Shown one piece after another: positions 40,662 to 49,625 of a stretch of DNA of 64,000 nt (position 1 is the first letter of the stretch; every line of letters starts with the position of its first letter). The stretch spans positions 28,596 to 92,595 of the forward strand of contig NZ_FQYR01000009.1 in assembly GCF_900141815.1 (NCBI RefSeq), given 5' to 3'. The stretch is from Rubritalea squalenifaciens DSM 18772. GTDB taxonomy: Bacteria; Verrucomicrobiota; Verrucomicrobiia; Verrucomicrobiales; Akkermansiaceae. The position numbers and the translations under genes are program-made. The notes under the pieces were generated by a model. The model made no database searches, was not told the DNA's origin, and saw only the letters and a program-made list of their open reading frames with translations.

Positions 40662-40866
40662 CTATGTGTTGTTTCTGGCTAATGATTAGTTATTTACTAA
40701 TAAACTGTATGACAGAAATGGTGCCGATGGGGATTGACCTTAGGGAGAGCGGGTGGAAGAGTAACGGCACTGTGTGACAGATATTCTTCCGTATACACAA
40801 TAGAGAGCAAAGGTGGGTCCGGGTCCGTCATGGGACCCGGGCCTTATTGTTTCAGAGGGCACAGCT
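40662..40866 (+). other. Intergenic region with a second plus-strand stem-loop, candidate small RNA
   Basis: About 200 bases without a convincing gene. A strong stem GGTCCGGGTCC / GGACCCGGGCC (40816-40843, one G-U pair) is followed by TTATTGTTT on the plus strand. On the minus strand it lacks a T-run. A small palindrome TTAGT/ACTAA lies near 40687. Either a short untranslated RNA ends here, or the hairpin closes the 3' end of the minus-strand lipoprotein mRNA. Confidence 0.3.
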
Positions 40867-41367
40867 TCACTGTGAGTGGCGAGCTGAAGAACGGGTGGAG
40901 GAGTTCTTGTGAGAGTAGTGCTTGATAATCTTCTTCACCACTCGCTCTTTGAGTTTCTCCAGGCTGGCCTTCTCCCGTTCCTTGCCGATCCAGGTAGCGT
41001 GGAAATCACAGTCAATTCCGTAGGCGCCACTGGATATGCTGCCCGTGTGCGAGAGGTCGTCATGAAGGAATTCATCGGGAACTTCGCTGAGCCCGCCGTC
41101 AGCTAATTCAAAGAAAAAGGCATCATCACAGCCGTCGGCTGGGAGTTCGGTAGAAGTCAGAAGAATGCCGTCATGGGGAATGTCTGCCGTCATGATGTGT
41201 TGGTCTTTGTCCAGAGGGTTAGCACCCTCTACTCCATAGACGATGCATTCCCAGCGGTTTAAAAATTCATCTGGTATCAGGTGTTTGACGCAGTGTTTCT
41301 TTTCCGAACTACAGGAGAGCAAGCTCGGCAGCAAGACGAGTAACAGGGCATGGTAGGGGGATTTCAT
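40867..41367 (-). CDS. Lipoprotein of unknown function
   Basis: 166 residues from the ATG starting the lipoprotein signal (MKSPYHALLLVLLPSLLSC); the longest frame starts 14 codons earlier without signal character. Several cysteines are present in the mature part (HCVKH, RWECIV, DGCDD, IDCDF), suggesting disulfides. The C-terminus is a long basic helix (KEREKASLEKLKERVVKKII). No family recognised. Confidence 0.6.
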   Translation of the reverse strand: MKSPYHALLLVLLPSLLSCSSEKKHCVKHLIPDEFLNRWECIVYGVEGANPLDKDQHIMTADIPHDGILLTSTELPADGCDDAFFFELADGGLSEVPDEFLHDDLSHTGSISSGAYGIDCDFHATWIGKEREKASLEKLKERVVKKIIKHYSHKNSSTRSSARHSQ

Positions 41368-41608
41368 AAAGCCAACCTTCCTTATAGCAAGAATCAGGGT
41401 GGTTTCCAAGTAAGTAATTGAAATACAGGTTTCTGTGGGGTTTTTGCTGAGGGTTGTTTAGAAAAGTAAACTGACACGTTCGGGACTGATCACGAGTTAC
41501 TCTAAGCTATAGAGGCCCCAAATCTACTGACGTGTAGGCGGATAGTAGAGGTACTGATTGAGTTCTTTTACAGGACAACACTGGCTAAAGCACACACGTA
41601 TTGAAAAG

Positions 41609-41638
41609 AAAACCGGAGAGCCTGGGCTCTCCGGTTTT
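41609..41638 (-). terminator. Strong terminator between 41.4 and 41.7 kb
   Basis: A 13-bp stem AAAACCGGAGAGC / GCTCTCCGGTTTT. T-runs follow on both strands. The only gene it can serve is the small lipoprotein on the minus strand. The rest of 41368-41686 (319 bases) shows no gene. Confidence 0.8.
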
Positions 41639-41686
41639 TTTATGGGGTATGAAAGGGTATAAGAGGCTAACAATGTCGCCGACTTC

Positions 41687-41890
41687 TTAATGGTTGCGAT
41701 CGATAACCTGAGGACGAGGCTTGGAGATATCCATCGAGGCGGGGGCCTCTGGCCTGAGCTCAGTCATGCTGGCATCTGCCGCAGGAGCTGTTGCTACTGG
41801 TGGCACAGGCTCTGGTACAGAAGTACTGCTGGTGCACGAGCAGAGTGTGATGAGTAGCAGACCGGTGGCGGTGTATATCGCTTTCTTCAT
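41687..41890 (-). CDS. Small lipoprotein of unknown function
   Basis: 67 residues: lipoprotein signal (MKKAIYTATGLLLITLCSC), then a proline- and alanine-rich tail (SVPEPVPPVATAPAADASMT). It is too short and disordered to hold an enzyme, and resembles small lipid-anchored entericidin-like or spacer proteins. It has its own terminator. Confidence 0.6.
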   Translation of the reverse strand: MKKAIYTATGLLLITLCSCTSSTSVPEPVPPVATAPAADASMTELRPEAPASMDISKPRPQVIDRNH

Positions 41891-42093
41891 GTTAATATGT
41901 CTAATGGTTACATTCGCCTGGGTGTTAGACGGAGGGCAAGAAACCAGGCAATCCGTAGACTACATGAGATAGGGGGGAGGTGTCACGGCTTTTGCGTGGT
42001 GGCTCTCTATGTAGGCGGATGTGATGAGTGTTAGTGTCTGAAAATCATCCGTTTAGATTAATGTGTTGTTGCCATGGATGGGGTTGTGATGCG

Positions 42094-43653
42094 ATGATGC
42101 ACGCTATGCAAACTGTGTCTCGAGCTTTGTCATTGCTACCCCTGTCGATCTGTCTGCCACTGGTGCAGTGCACGATGGTTCCTAAAGTGGAGGATAAACC
42201 TGTAACGAAATCCTTGTCCCCTCCCAAGTCAGGCGTGCTGGCTGAAACTGCAAGGAGACTTGAGAACACACGTGACGAGGAACAGTCCTCGCTGCTCCTT
42301 CTGGATGAGGCGAAGGAGGCGCTGGAGTGGCGGCTTGCCCTGGTGGACTCAGCAAAGTCTTCGATCGATATTCAGCTCTACCTCTGGCATGACGGGGCAT
42401 CTGGGAAGTTGCTGCTAGATCGCGTACTACGTGCTGCAGATAGAGGGGTAAGGGTACGCATTCTGGTGGATGACTTTCTTTTCAATGGGAATGAGCCCTT
42501 TGTCTCTTCCATCTGCCGCTATCATCCGAACATCGATATCCGGATCTTTAATCCCACTAGCTTCAGGGGAAACCCACTGGGGTCTAGTATAGAGTTCCTC
42601 TTGAACTTCGTACACTTGAACCGCCGCATGCATAACAAGACTTGGACGGCAGACCAGAGCTTCAGCATCGTAGGAGGGCGAAATGTGGGTGACCACTATT
42701 ACGGATTGGACGAGCACTACAATTTCCTGGACCTGGATGTCTTGGTTTCTGGTCCTCCAGTTAGGGAGGTAGCCAAAGGATTTGACCTGTTCTGGAATTC
42801 TGCCCAAGCCTATCCGGGAGCCTTGCTGTCCAAGCGTGCCAAGCGTGAGATTCTTGAGGAGCGTAGAGCGCGTTTGCTTGCCTATCTGGATCAGGAAAAA
42901 GGCGGTATGCTGCGCTCCTTCCCCACACGTCCCAAGGATTGGTCTAGTGAGTTTGCTCGCTTGCCTCATACCATGGCCAAGGGGAAGGCGGTCTTCATTC
43001 AGGATCACCCGGATCGTGAGCAGGACAATCGCCAGCTAGTCACCAGCTTGGGCACTGCTGTGGGTAAGCAATCCAGGGAGCTGATTCTGGTGAGTCCCTA
43101 TTTTATCCCCGGTAAGGGGATGCTGGAGAGCATGGAGCAGGCGGTGAAAGAGGGGAAGGATGTCCATGTGCTGGCTCCTAGCCTAGCGGCCAATAACCAG
43201 CCTGCTGCTCACGGGCACTACAAGAAAAAGCGCAAGCCTACGCTGAGAACTGGAGCCAAGCTCTACGAGTTGAGATCGCAACCGGATAAGTCTGTTAGAA
43301 TGATGGCAGACGTGAGCCCGGTACGAAGCAAGATAGTAGCCATGCATACCAAAGCCATTGTAGGTGATCGCACGCGTTGCTTTATCGGCTCCATGAATTT
43401 GGATCCGCGAGCCATTAAGATCAATACCGAGAGTGGTATGCTGATAGATTCCCCAGAGCTAACAGCTGATCTGTTTTCCATGCTGCAAAAAATCCGCCGC
43501 AGTGAAAGTGTGTGGGAGGTGACTTTAGATGAGCGGAATAAACTGCGTTGGAGTGAAAATGGTGTCAATTTCCAGGATGAACCGCCAGCCCCGTGGATGA
43601 AGAAAGTGACTTCACGCATCGTAGGCTGGCTCCCTCTGGAGAGCCAGCTCTAG
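42094..43653 (+). CDS. Phospholipase D / cardiolipin synthase-like protein, exported
   Basis: 519 residues from the ATG nearest a ribosome-like GGATGGGG. The next ATGs at 42097 and 42106 are equally possible and also leave a signal-like segment ending LPLVQC. It has two PLD catalytic HKD motifs: HNKTWTADQ (first) and HTKAIVGD (second), each followed by the S/G-rich strand (SIVGGRNVGD; FIGSMNLDPRA). PLD enzymes of this size without extra domains act as ClsB/ClsC-type cardiolipin synthases or phosphodiesterases. The export signal is unusual for ClsC and would place it at the periplasmic face. The gene ends in a palindrome (43625-43648). Confidence 0.82.
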   Translation: MMHAMQTVSRALSLLPLSICLPLVQCTMVPKVEDKPVTKSLSPPKSGVLAETARRLENTRDEEQSSLLLLDEAKEALEWRLALVDSAKSSIDIQLYLWHDGASGKLLLDRVLRAADRGVRVRILVDDFLFNGNEPFVSSICRYHPNIDIRIFNPTSFRGNPLGSSIEFLLNFVHLNRRMHNKTWTADQSFSIVGGRNVGDHYYGLDEHYNFLDLDVLVSGPPVREVAKGFDLFWNSAQAYPGALLSKRAKREILEERRARLLAYLDQEKGGMLRSFPTRPKDWSSEFARLPHTMAKGKAVFIQDHPDREQDNRQLVTSLGTAVGKQSRELILVSPYFIPGKGMLESMEQAVKEGKDVHVLAPSLAANNQPAAHGHYKKKRKPTLRTGAKLYELRSQPDKSVRMMADVSPVRSKIVAMHTKAIVGDRTRCFIGSMNLDPRAIKINTESGMLIDSPELTADLFSMLQKIRRSESVWEVTLDERNKLRWSENGVNFQDEPPAPWMKKVTSRIVGWLPLESQL

Positions 43654-43657
43654 TCGA

Positions 43658-45340
43658 TTATTGAATGCGTGCCTGCGTACTGAGGATGCTTGCACCCTGA
43701 AGGTCAGTCTCGGTGGCAGGATTATAGAAATGAACGTAGCTGATGCCGTTCTCTGTAGGGATGAGGCATGGCAAGGTGATGACAGTCTTGCGTCCATCAA
43801 GAAAGAGTGTGGCTGCGCCTTTCTTGGCAGCCTTGTCCCAGGCAATAGTCAGCTCGTGAGTCTTTCCGGGGGTGAGAAGCTTTTTGCCTTCCGGAGTCTT
43901 CCCAGCAGCATCGATCTTCAGGACATAGTTGGCAAATTGGTCTACGCTGGGGTCACAGGCATTGAACCAGCGGTCACAGAGAGCGATCTGCAGGCCGGAG
44001 CCGCCTTCCTCCAAGCGGACCTTGGTAGTGAGCTTGCCAGAGTCACCAGAGGGGAGGTTCCAAGTGGCACCCTGGTTGGGATTGGTGAGAGTGAGATCGT
44101 CGACACGGCGCAGCCGCAGTGTACCGTCCTCTACCAGAGCACCTGGAGTGCGGTTATAGGCACAGTGGCCTACGTACTTGGCGATATACTGGTGAGTGGT
44201 CCAGTCCTTGGCTCCATCTCTGGAGATGTCTGAGCTGCGCTCTTTTTCATACAGCCAGCGCAGATCCATGATCATGAGTCTACGGTGCATGGCATGCTGG
44301 CCGCAGGAGAACAGTACGCGATTGTCATCTAGCTGCACGACTTCCGACTGGTGTTTGCCGCGGTCTTGTTTGCCCTTCCAAGTACCGTAATCGCCACGGT
44401 TTCGGTGCTCGTCCAGAATGAGTTCGCGAAAGCCTGTCCAGGTCTTTCCTTCATCGCTGGAAATGGCGGCGTGGATGGTGTCTCGGTTGGTGAAGGCGTC
44501 CTCGCCACGGCCAGTGGCTGTCTCAATCTCAGGTAGAGAGGTGGTGTTCGACCAGAGGAAAAGGATGCGTCCGTCACGGAGGCGGTGGAAGGTGGGCATC
44601 GTGATGGTGCCCCAGAAGCGGGACGGTTCTGCCTTGCTCCATGTTTTACCGTAGTCTGATGAGAATGTCTGGTAGTGCTTGTCCAGCGAGGTGCGTGCAA
44701 TCATCCAGAGCTTTTTGCTCTTCAGCTCCACGATGGTTCCTTCCACCATGCCGTGGTTCCAGCGTGTGCCCTTATGTACGCCGCCAGGCTTGTGGTTAGG
44801 TGAATTTACTTTGTTAGACTGTTTCCAGCTTAAGCCTTGGTCGTCAGAGTACCAGGTGAAGCAGCCTCCACCATGACCGGGAATGACGATGCGCTTATTG
44901 CTGTCCACCCAGAGAGGGTTTCTGAGAATGCCAGATGGACGGATCGTGTTTCCTTTGTCGTCTCTAACGAGGTTCCATTTGCCGTCGATGCCGCCTTCAG
45001 TAAGGTAGATGCCGTCGTTGTTATTCTTGCCACGATAAGCTGGCTCGACGCGGAGGTATTCCCCGCTGATTGGGTTTTTTGCAATGGCTGGTGATTCCTT
45101 GGCCATGCACGTAGCACCGGGGTAAGTAGCGGGAAGAGGGACGGATTTCCATGTCTCGCCATTGTCGAGCGACTGCAGGAAGTGCTTGCTGCCTTTGCCC
45201 GGATAGTGACGGATTTCCTTGTCTGAGATCCGGATGAGTCCACGGCCTGCATCTGCTGGTGGCACGGCGACCACGCGTGGAGCATCGACTGCCAGAGCTT
45301 GGGTGGCGAGTAGGGTGGGAAGAATGAATGAGTACTTCAT
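43658..45340 (-). CDS. Exported exo-alpha-sialidase (GH33)
   Basis: 560 residues: signal peptide (MKYSFILPTLLATQALA) and a six-bladed sialidase propeller (about 20-395). Asp-box motifs SLDNGETW, SDDQGLSW, SSDYGKTW and SSDEGKTW are visible. Catalytic candidates are the arginines of the triad and the Tyr near the end of the propeller. The C-terminal region (about 400-555) is a LamG/concanavalin-like beta sandwich. It releases terminal sialic acid from glycans outside the cell. Its promoter and the upstream hexosaminidase terminator lie between the two genes, so it is separately transcribed. It is 4 bases from the convergent PLD gene's end. Confidence 0.85.
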   Translation of the reverse strand: MKYSFILPTLLATQALAVDAPRVVAVPPADAGRGLIRISDKEIRHYPGKGSKHFLQSLDNGETWKSVPLPATYPGATCMAKESPAIAKNPISGEYLRVEPAYRGKNNNDGIYLTEGGIDGKWNLVRDDKGNTIRPSGILRNPLWVDSNKRIVIPGHGGGCFTWYSDDQGLSWKQSNKVNSPNHKPGGVHKGTRWNHGMVEGTIVELKSKKLWMIARTSLDKHYQTFSSDYGKTWSKAEPSRFWGTITMPTFHRLRDGRILFLWSNTTSLPEIETATGRGEDAFTNRDTIHAAISSDEGKTWTGFRELILDEHRNRGDYGTWKGKQDRGKHQSEVVQLDDNRVLFSCGQHAMHRRLMIMDLRWLYEKERSSDISRDGAKDWTTHQYIAKYVGHCAYNRTPGALVEDGTLRLRRVDDLTLTNPNQGATWNLPSGDSGKLTTKVRLEEGGSGLQIALCDRWFNACDPSVDQFANYVLKIDAAGKTPEGKKLLTPGKTHELTIAWDKAAKKGAATLFLDGRKTVITLPCLIPTENGISYVHFYNPATETDLQGASILSTQARIQ

Positions 45341-45360
45341 GGTGTTCTGTTAGGGGTCGC

Positions 45361-45389
45361 TTATAATGTTGGGTCTGAGTGTGGGTGAA
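45361..45389 (-). promoter_or_regulatory. Sigma-70-like promoter of the sialidase gene
   Basis: On the minus strand TTCACC, 17 bases, TTATAA, ending about 20 bases before the sialidase ATG. The -35 partly overlaps the T-rich side of the upstream terminator. Confidence 0.45.
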
Positions 45390-45390
45390 G

Positions 45391-45419
45391 AAAAGGCGAG
45401 AGGCTACAGCCCTCGCCTT
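45391..45419 (-). terminator. Terminator of the hexosaminidase gene
   Basis: Stem AAGGCGAG / CTCGCCTT with an 11-base loop followed by TTTTCTT on the minus strand. Confidence 0.8.
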
Positions 45420-45448
45420 GTGGTTCATGGGTGGAGGCTGGGCTTGGC

Positions 45449-47515
45449 TCAGTTCGCCTGTGGTGTGGCGGAGTATTTGAGTCCTTCCACTTCACGGTAG
45501 GCCTGACCGTTCTTTTCAACCGGGCTGAAAGAGAAGACCCACTTCCAGGTTGGTGCGGACTTCACGAGCACGGTGTTCCAGCCTTTCTTGAGCCTGATCT
45601 TGGTCGGTTCGCGGCTGGTGTAGATCTGGTCGATGAGGGCGATCTCTTTGCCAATCTTACCATCATTCTTCCACTTCGGCGGATCAATGCTCTCGCCGTT
45701 GATCCAGATCTTGCAGGCAGGGTTAGGGCCCCAGTTGCCAGCTTTGGCGATTCCGGCACGGCCATCAGAGCTGGAGATGGTGTTGAAGCTGATCCAGGCG
45801 TCTACTTCTTGGTCCACCGGGCTGTAGACGTAGGTGTTAGCCCAGACGATGTCCTTGCCCTTTGGTTTTCCCTTGTAGTGGCTGTTGAAGCCAAAGAAGT
45901 GGCGGATATGAATTGCGCCGCCGTAGACGGGCTTGCTCCAGTTGTAGACTCCGCCGTTTACCTCGTAGCGGTCTTTGACGATGCCCTTTTCCAATTCAGG
46001 GACGGCACCGTTTTCGACTTGGCCGAGCAGACGCCACTCGATCTGGTGGGTCTTGACCATCGGGAAGGGAACCTTGGTGAGGAAGCGGTCGCGCTGTTCG
46101 GCGATGCGGTTTTCGAAGTCGGCAAAGGCGTCGTACTCCTTGCTGCCTTTGTCTGGGAGTATGGCCCAGTAGCCGCCGTAGTTGCCAGCGATACCTTTCC
46201 AGACGGCCTCGGAGTAAGCCACCATGGCAGGGATGACCGGGTTGTTAGTCAGAGTGAGTTTCTGGTCGTCCACCTTGGTGTCCGGCCAGTGGCAGAGGAT
46301 GCCTCCGAGCTGATGCTCGTTGCCGTGTGGTGTGCGGCATGGCTGCTGGAAGAACATGCGGGTGACGAAGTCGAGCGCCTCCAGGTGGTTCACGTAGTTA
46401 GAGCGTGAGTCGATGTGCTGCACGCCTTTGAGCGGTGCGGACTGAGCCCAGGTCTGCTGGACTTGTTTGGCGCCTTTGAAGGTCATGCCCTTCCACCAGC
46501 CGATGACTTCACGTCCATTGTCCTGCACGGCTTTGTGAAGGGCTGGCAGGTAGTTGCTGTTAACGTGCTCTTCCCTGTGGCGGACCTCGTCGGTGCCGAC
46601 GTGGAAGTAGGGCATCTTCTCTTTCGGCACGAGGGCACAGATCTCATTAATCAGATCCACCATCGCCTCGAGAGCTTTCGGGTCTTTCATGTTGTCCACA
46701 CCCACACCCTTGCGGAAAGCATCGCTGTGGCCAGGGGAGTCAAACTCAGGAATGACGGTGATGCCACGTGCCCAGCAGTAGTCGACGAACTCGACGAATT
46801 CCTTCTGAGTGTAGTACTTGCCGGGCTTGCGGGTGAAGGTGGAATCCTTTTGAAGGTCTGGGTACTTCTTGCTCTCTAGTCTCCAGCCGTGGTACTCGGT
46901 GACGTGGAAGTGGAAGATGCTGTATTTGTAGGCCGCCATCACATCGATCTGCATTTTAAGCTGGTCGAGGGACTGGAAATTACGGCCGACATCGTGCATG
47001 AAGCCGCGGATCTTGAAGGCAGGGTAGTCTTCGATCTTGCAGGCTGCCACGGTAGTCTTGCCGTCTTTGCGTACGATCAGCTGTCGCAGAGTCTGAAGCC
47101 CGCGGTAGAGACCCGTGGTGGTATTGGCGGTGATCACCACGCCGCGTGGCTCGGCTACCAAAGAATACGCTTCATCGTCCTGCCCTTCCCACTGAGCGGG
47201 TGCTTCTACCTTGCCGATTTTCAGCAGGATCTTCTTTTTAGCCTCTTCGGAGACAGTGATCTTGTTTAGCTCCAGCAGCTCTTTGAGCTCGGTTTTGAGC
47301 TGGCTGAATCTGAGGGCATCATCCCCCTTGGCGGGTAGAGTAAGGCTGGCCTCTTGCAGAGGGATGGCATTATCTCCCCAAGTGATGCTTTGTGGCAGGG
47401 GGAGCAGGGCTGGTTGCTGTGGCTGGACTCCCGAGTCCGACGCCTGCAGGCTGAGACTCAACAGGCCAGACAGCATGCAGAGTAAAAGTGTTTTAAGTGC
47501 TTGTGTACGTTTCAT
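45449..47515 (-). CDS. Exported beta-N-acetylhexosaminidase (GH20)
   Basis: 688 residues from the internal ATG with a signal peptide (MKRTQALKTLLLCMLSGLLS). The N-terminal GH20b domain (about 40-155) is followed by the GH20 barrel (about 160-470). The family signatures are present: FKIRGFMHDVGRNFQ, FHFHVTEYHGWRLE and the catalytic pair HVGTDEVR (Asp-Glu). The C-terminal region ends in the FSFSPVEKNG area of a beta-sandwich (galactose-binding-like). It removes terminal GlcNAc or GalNAc from glycans. In company with the sialidase downstream and a porin upstream, it suggests stepwise degradation of sialylated glycans. Confidence 0.9.
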   Translation of the reverse strand: MKRTQALKTLLLCMLSGLLSLSLQASDSGVQPQQPALLPLPQSITWGDNAIPLQEASLTLPAKGDDALRFSQLKTELKELLELNKITVSEEAKKKILLKIGKVEAPAQWEGQDDEAYSLVAEPRGVVITANTTTGLYRGLQTLRQLIVRKDGKTTVAACKIEDYPAFKIRGFMHDVGRNFQSLDQLKMQIDVMAAYKYSIFHFHVTEYHGWRLESKKYPDLQKDSTFTRKPGKYYTQKEFVEFVDYCWARGITVIPEFDSPGHSDAFRKGVGVDNMKDPKALEAMVDLINEICALVPKEKMPYFHVGTDEVRHREEHVNSNYLPALHKAVQDNGREVIGWWKGMTFKGAKQVQQTWAQSAPLKGVQHIDSRSNYVNHLEALDFVTRMFFQQPCRTPHGNEHQLGGILCHWPDTKVDDQKLTLTNNPVIPAMVAYSEAVWKGIAGNYGGYWAILPDKGSKEYDAFADFENRIAEQRDRFLTKVPFPMVKTHQIEWRLLGQVENGAVPELEKGIVKDRYEVNGGVYNWSKPVYGGAIHIRHFFGFNSHYKGKPKGKDIVWANTYVYSPVDQEVDAWISFNTISSSDGRAGIAKAGNWGPNPACKIWINGESIDPPKWKNDGKIGKEIALIDQIYTSREPTKIRLKKGWNTVLVKSAPTWKWVFSFSPVEKNGQAYREVEGLKYSATPQAN

Positions 47516-47649
47516 AAGGATCACTGAGTGGATTCTCTGGATCAATGTACGGGAATACTCCTGACTCTTATCTGTTTAGCCTGTGGTATGGATATCGTAC
47601 CAGTATGCGGTAGGATGGAGGATGACTGGTCTGATATCCAGAGAAGAGT

Positions 47650-49008
47650 CTAGAAATAATAGCCGAAGTTGATGTTGAAACGGGACTGCCATTCCTGCTC
47701 CTCATTGGCGCCGAAGTCGGTCAGCGGGTCATCACCGACAAAGAGATTCCCATTGGAGTAGGCCCAGTCGCAGTAGATGTGCCAGTTGCCCCTGGTGAAT
47801 GACATGCCGAGGACATTCATGGCGGAGTTCTTGAGCTTGCTGCCAGCCGGATCATGGCCGTCTTTCAGAATCACGGAGAAGTCGTTGTAGAAGGTGATGT
47901 AGTCCAGCCAGTCGATATGATCAGTTTCCCATTTGTAGGCGATCCCCAAGGCGGGGAGTAGGGCCCGGGAGGCCACCGGGGCTTCGTAGTCATAGGCACC
48001 CATGCCTATCAGGTCATTGCTCAGGCCGCTGCTGCTGCGGTAGTCGGCAGCGTAGTCCCAGGCACTGAGTTGGCTAATGACTTCCCACGGCCCACGGTTC
48101 CACTTGGCGTGAATAGCCGCAGCCAGTTGGTGGGAATCATGGGCATAGCGCTTGTCTGCTTCTAACAAGCCAGCTTGAAACGAGGCGCCTAGAGCGAGGG
48201 TGTTGTCCTCCTCAAAAGTAAAAGTTCGGATCGCGCGCAGGTTGATCTGGTGGCGTTCACGGTAGTGGGAATGGGCCGAGCCATTGTCGATGATATCATA
48301 GGAATAGCGGCCACTATCGCTGGAGTCGCCAAAGAAGTTCGGCTCCGCACCCAGGTAGTAGGCAAGGTCGATCTGCCAGTCGCCACAGGAGGTGGTGTAG
48401 CTTACGCCCATGTCCATGTCGTCCGTCAGGCCCACATAGTAGCCCAGGTCAAAGAACCAGTTGTGCGAGGTGCCGTAGGCGCCTGCCCCGAAGGGAACAC
48501 GGTTAAGTCCCACCCGGATGATCGAGTCGTCCTCGTTGCGCCAGCCGGCCCAGGCCGTGTGTGGAAAGTGGTAGCCGTTGTAGAAGCGATACTCCGCCTT
48601 GGCCGTGAATCCTGTACCAGCCTTGTTGTAGTCGAAGTTCGTCCGGAAAGTATCGAGCTCGAAGTTGCCGCCATTGCCGCCGCGCTGTGGACCGGGTAGA
48701 CCATCCTCCTGGTACGAGCCCAGCACGTAGTTTGCACGGATCGCTCCGCCTATCTGCAACTTGCCGATGCTAAAGCTGCTGTCAGCCGGGATACGCAAGG
48801 GGACTGGCAAGGGGGTTGTTTCCTTGGAGGAGAATGCTTTAGGGGGAGGGTTGTTCTCTTTCTCTGTCGCGGCAGCCAACTCACGGCGGGCCTGATCGAG
48901 TTCTTTCTCCAAGGCGGCTACTTTGTCGCGCAGTGCATCCACATCCTCCTGCGCATGCACAAGAGAAGGGACAAAGGTAGCGGCTGCAAGCAGGATGGTG
49001 GGTTTCAT
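47650..49008 (-). CDS. Outer membrane porin-like beta-barrel protein
   Basis: 452 residues: signal peptide (to about residue 19, ending LVHAQ) and a coiled coil (about 22-50, VDALRDKVAALEKELDQARR). The barrel has alternating aromatic strands and a C-terminal FGYYF, which ends in phenylalanine as outer membrane proteins do. Strands include GGAIRANYVLGSYQED, TAKAEYRFYNGYHFPH, DFSVILKDG and GNWHIYCDWAYSNG. It resembles the OprP/DUF3373-like porins, with the substrate unknown. The position upstream of GH20 suggests oligosaccharide uptake. An inverted repeat lies just before the start. Confidence 0.8.
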   Translation of the reverse strand: MKPTILLAAATFVPSLVHAQEDVDALRDKVAALEKELDQARRELAAATEKENNPPPKAFSSKETTPLPVPLRIPADSSFSIGKLQIGGAIRANYVLGSYQEDGLPGPQRGGNGGNFELDTFRTNFDYNKAGTGFTAKAEYRFYNGYHFPHTAWAGWRNEDDSIIRVGLNRVPFGAGAYGTSHNWFFDLGYYVGLTDDMDMGVSYTTSCGDWQIDLAYYLGAEPNFFGDSSDSGRYSYDIIDNGSAHSHYRERHQINLRAIRTFTFEEDNTLALGASFQAGLLEADKRYAHDSHQLAAAIHAKWNRGPWEVISQLSAWDYAADYRSSSGLSNDLIGMGAYDYEAPVASRALLPALGIAYKWETDHIDWLDYITFYNDFSVILKDGHDPAGSKLKNSAMNVLGMSFTRGNWHIYCDWAYSNGNLFVGDDPLTDFGANEEQEWQSRFNINFGYYF

Positions 49009-49033
49009 GAGCCAAGTCTGTGTTAGATGGGGG

Positions 49034-49050
49034 TAGTGTATTAAACACTA
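49034..49050. repeat. Inverted repeat upstream of the porin gene
   Basis: TAGTGT, 5 bases, ACACTA, 26 bases before the porin start: a possible operator. No regulator gene is adjacent. Confidence 0.3.
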
Positions 49051-49178
49051 TATGGTGCCAGTAATGCAAGGTTGTTTAGTCTAAGTCAAATACAGTAGAA
49101 GCATGAGATACAGGTCCACTAAGGTCGTGACATCTTCTCAGATGTATACTAACAGAATTAGAATTGGTTCTGATAGAG

Positions 49179-49607
49179 ATGAGTAAAGGGTTCTTTCATA
49201 CCACAGGTGAATGTATCTTCAGCCCTCCCTTGGGGAGTGGAGGGGGCATCGTGCGTCGTGATGGTAGGACGACGGAATGGTGGATGATTCTCCTCTGTGA
49301 TGCGGAGATCGGTTCTTACATGCGCGAGATGTATCGCCGGGCCACGCACGGCGTACACAAGCTGAATGAGCCACTATGGGGAACCCATGTTTCCGTGATC
49401 CGTGATGAACGCCCCAGTGTGATGGAGTACTGGATGTCCCTAGAGGGAAAGGAAGTCAGCCTGTCTTACTCGAACCATATCGAGCTGCACGCGGGTTATG
49501 CCGTCGTGGAAGTGCGTTGTGATCCTATACTGGACTACCGCGAAAAACTCGGCCTCGCCAGAGAACCCGAATGGCCATTGCACATGACCATCGGGAACTT
49601 GAAGTGA
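49179..49607 (+). CDS. 2H-phosphoesterase-like protein
   Basis: 142 residues from the ATG (a TTG five codons earlier is the alternative). Two HxS/T motifs are present, His70-Val-Ser72 in GTHVSVIRDERP and His135-Met-Thr137 in WPLHMTIGN. They are spaced about 65 residues apart with hydrophobic strands before each, the hallmark of the 2H superfamily (LigT, ThpR, RNA-repair-type). The fold allows cleavage or transfer of 2',3'-cyclic or 1'',2''-cyclic phosphates. No RNA ligase or cyclase neighbour is present, so the substrate is unknown. It stands alone between divergent and convergent genes. Confidence 0.6.
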   Translation: MSKGFFHTTGECIFSPPLGSGGGIVRRDGRTTEWWMILLCDAEIGSYMREMYRRATHGVHKLNEPLWGTHVSVIRDERPSVMEYWMSLEGKEVSLSYSNHIELHAGYAVVEVRCDPILDYREKLGLAREPEWPLHMTIGNLK

Positions 49608-49625
49608 TTTTTCTAATGGGAATAC

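Noticed and set aside
45431..46408. 325-codon plus-strand frame opposite the GH20 gene
   Set aside because: Antisense shadow of a clear glycosidase gene.
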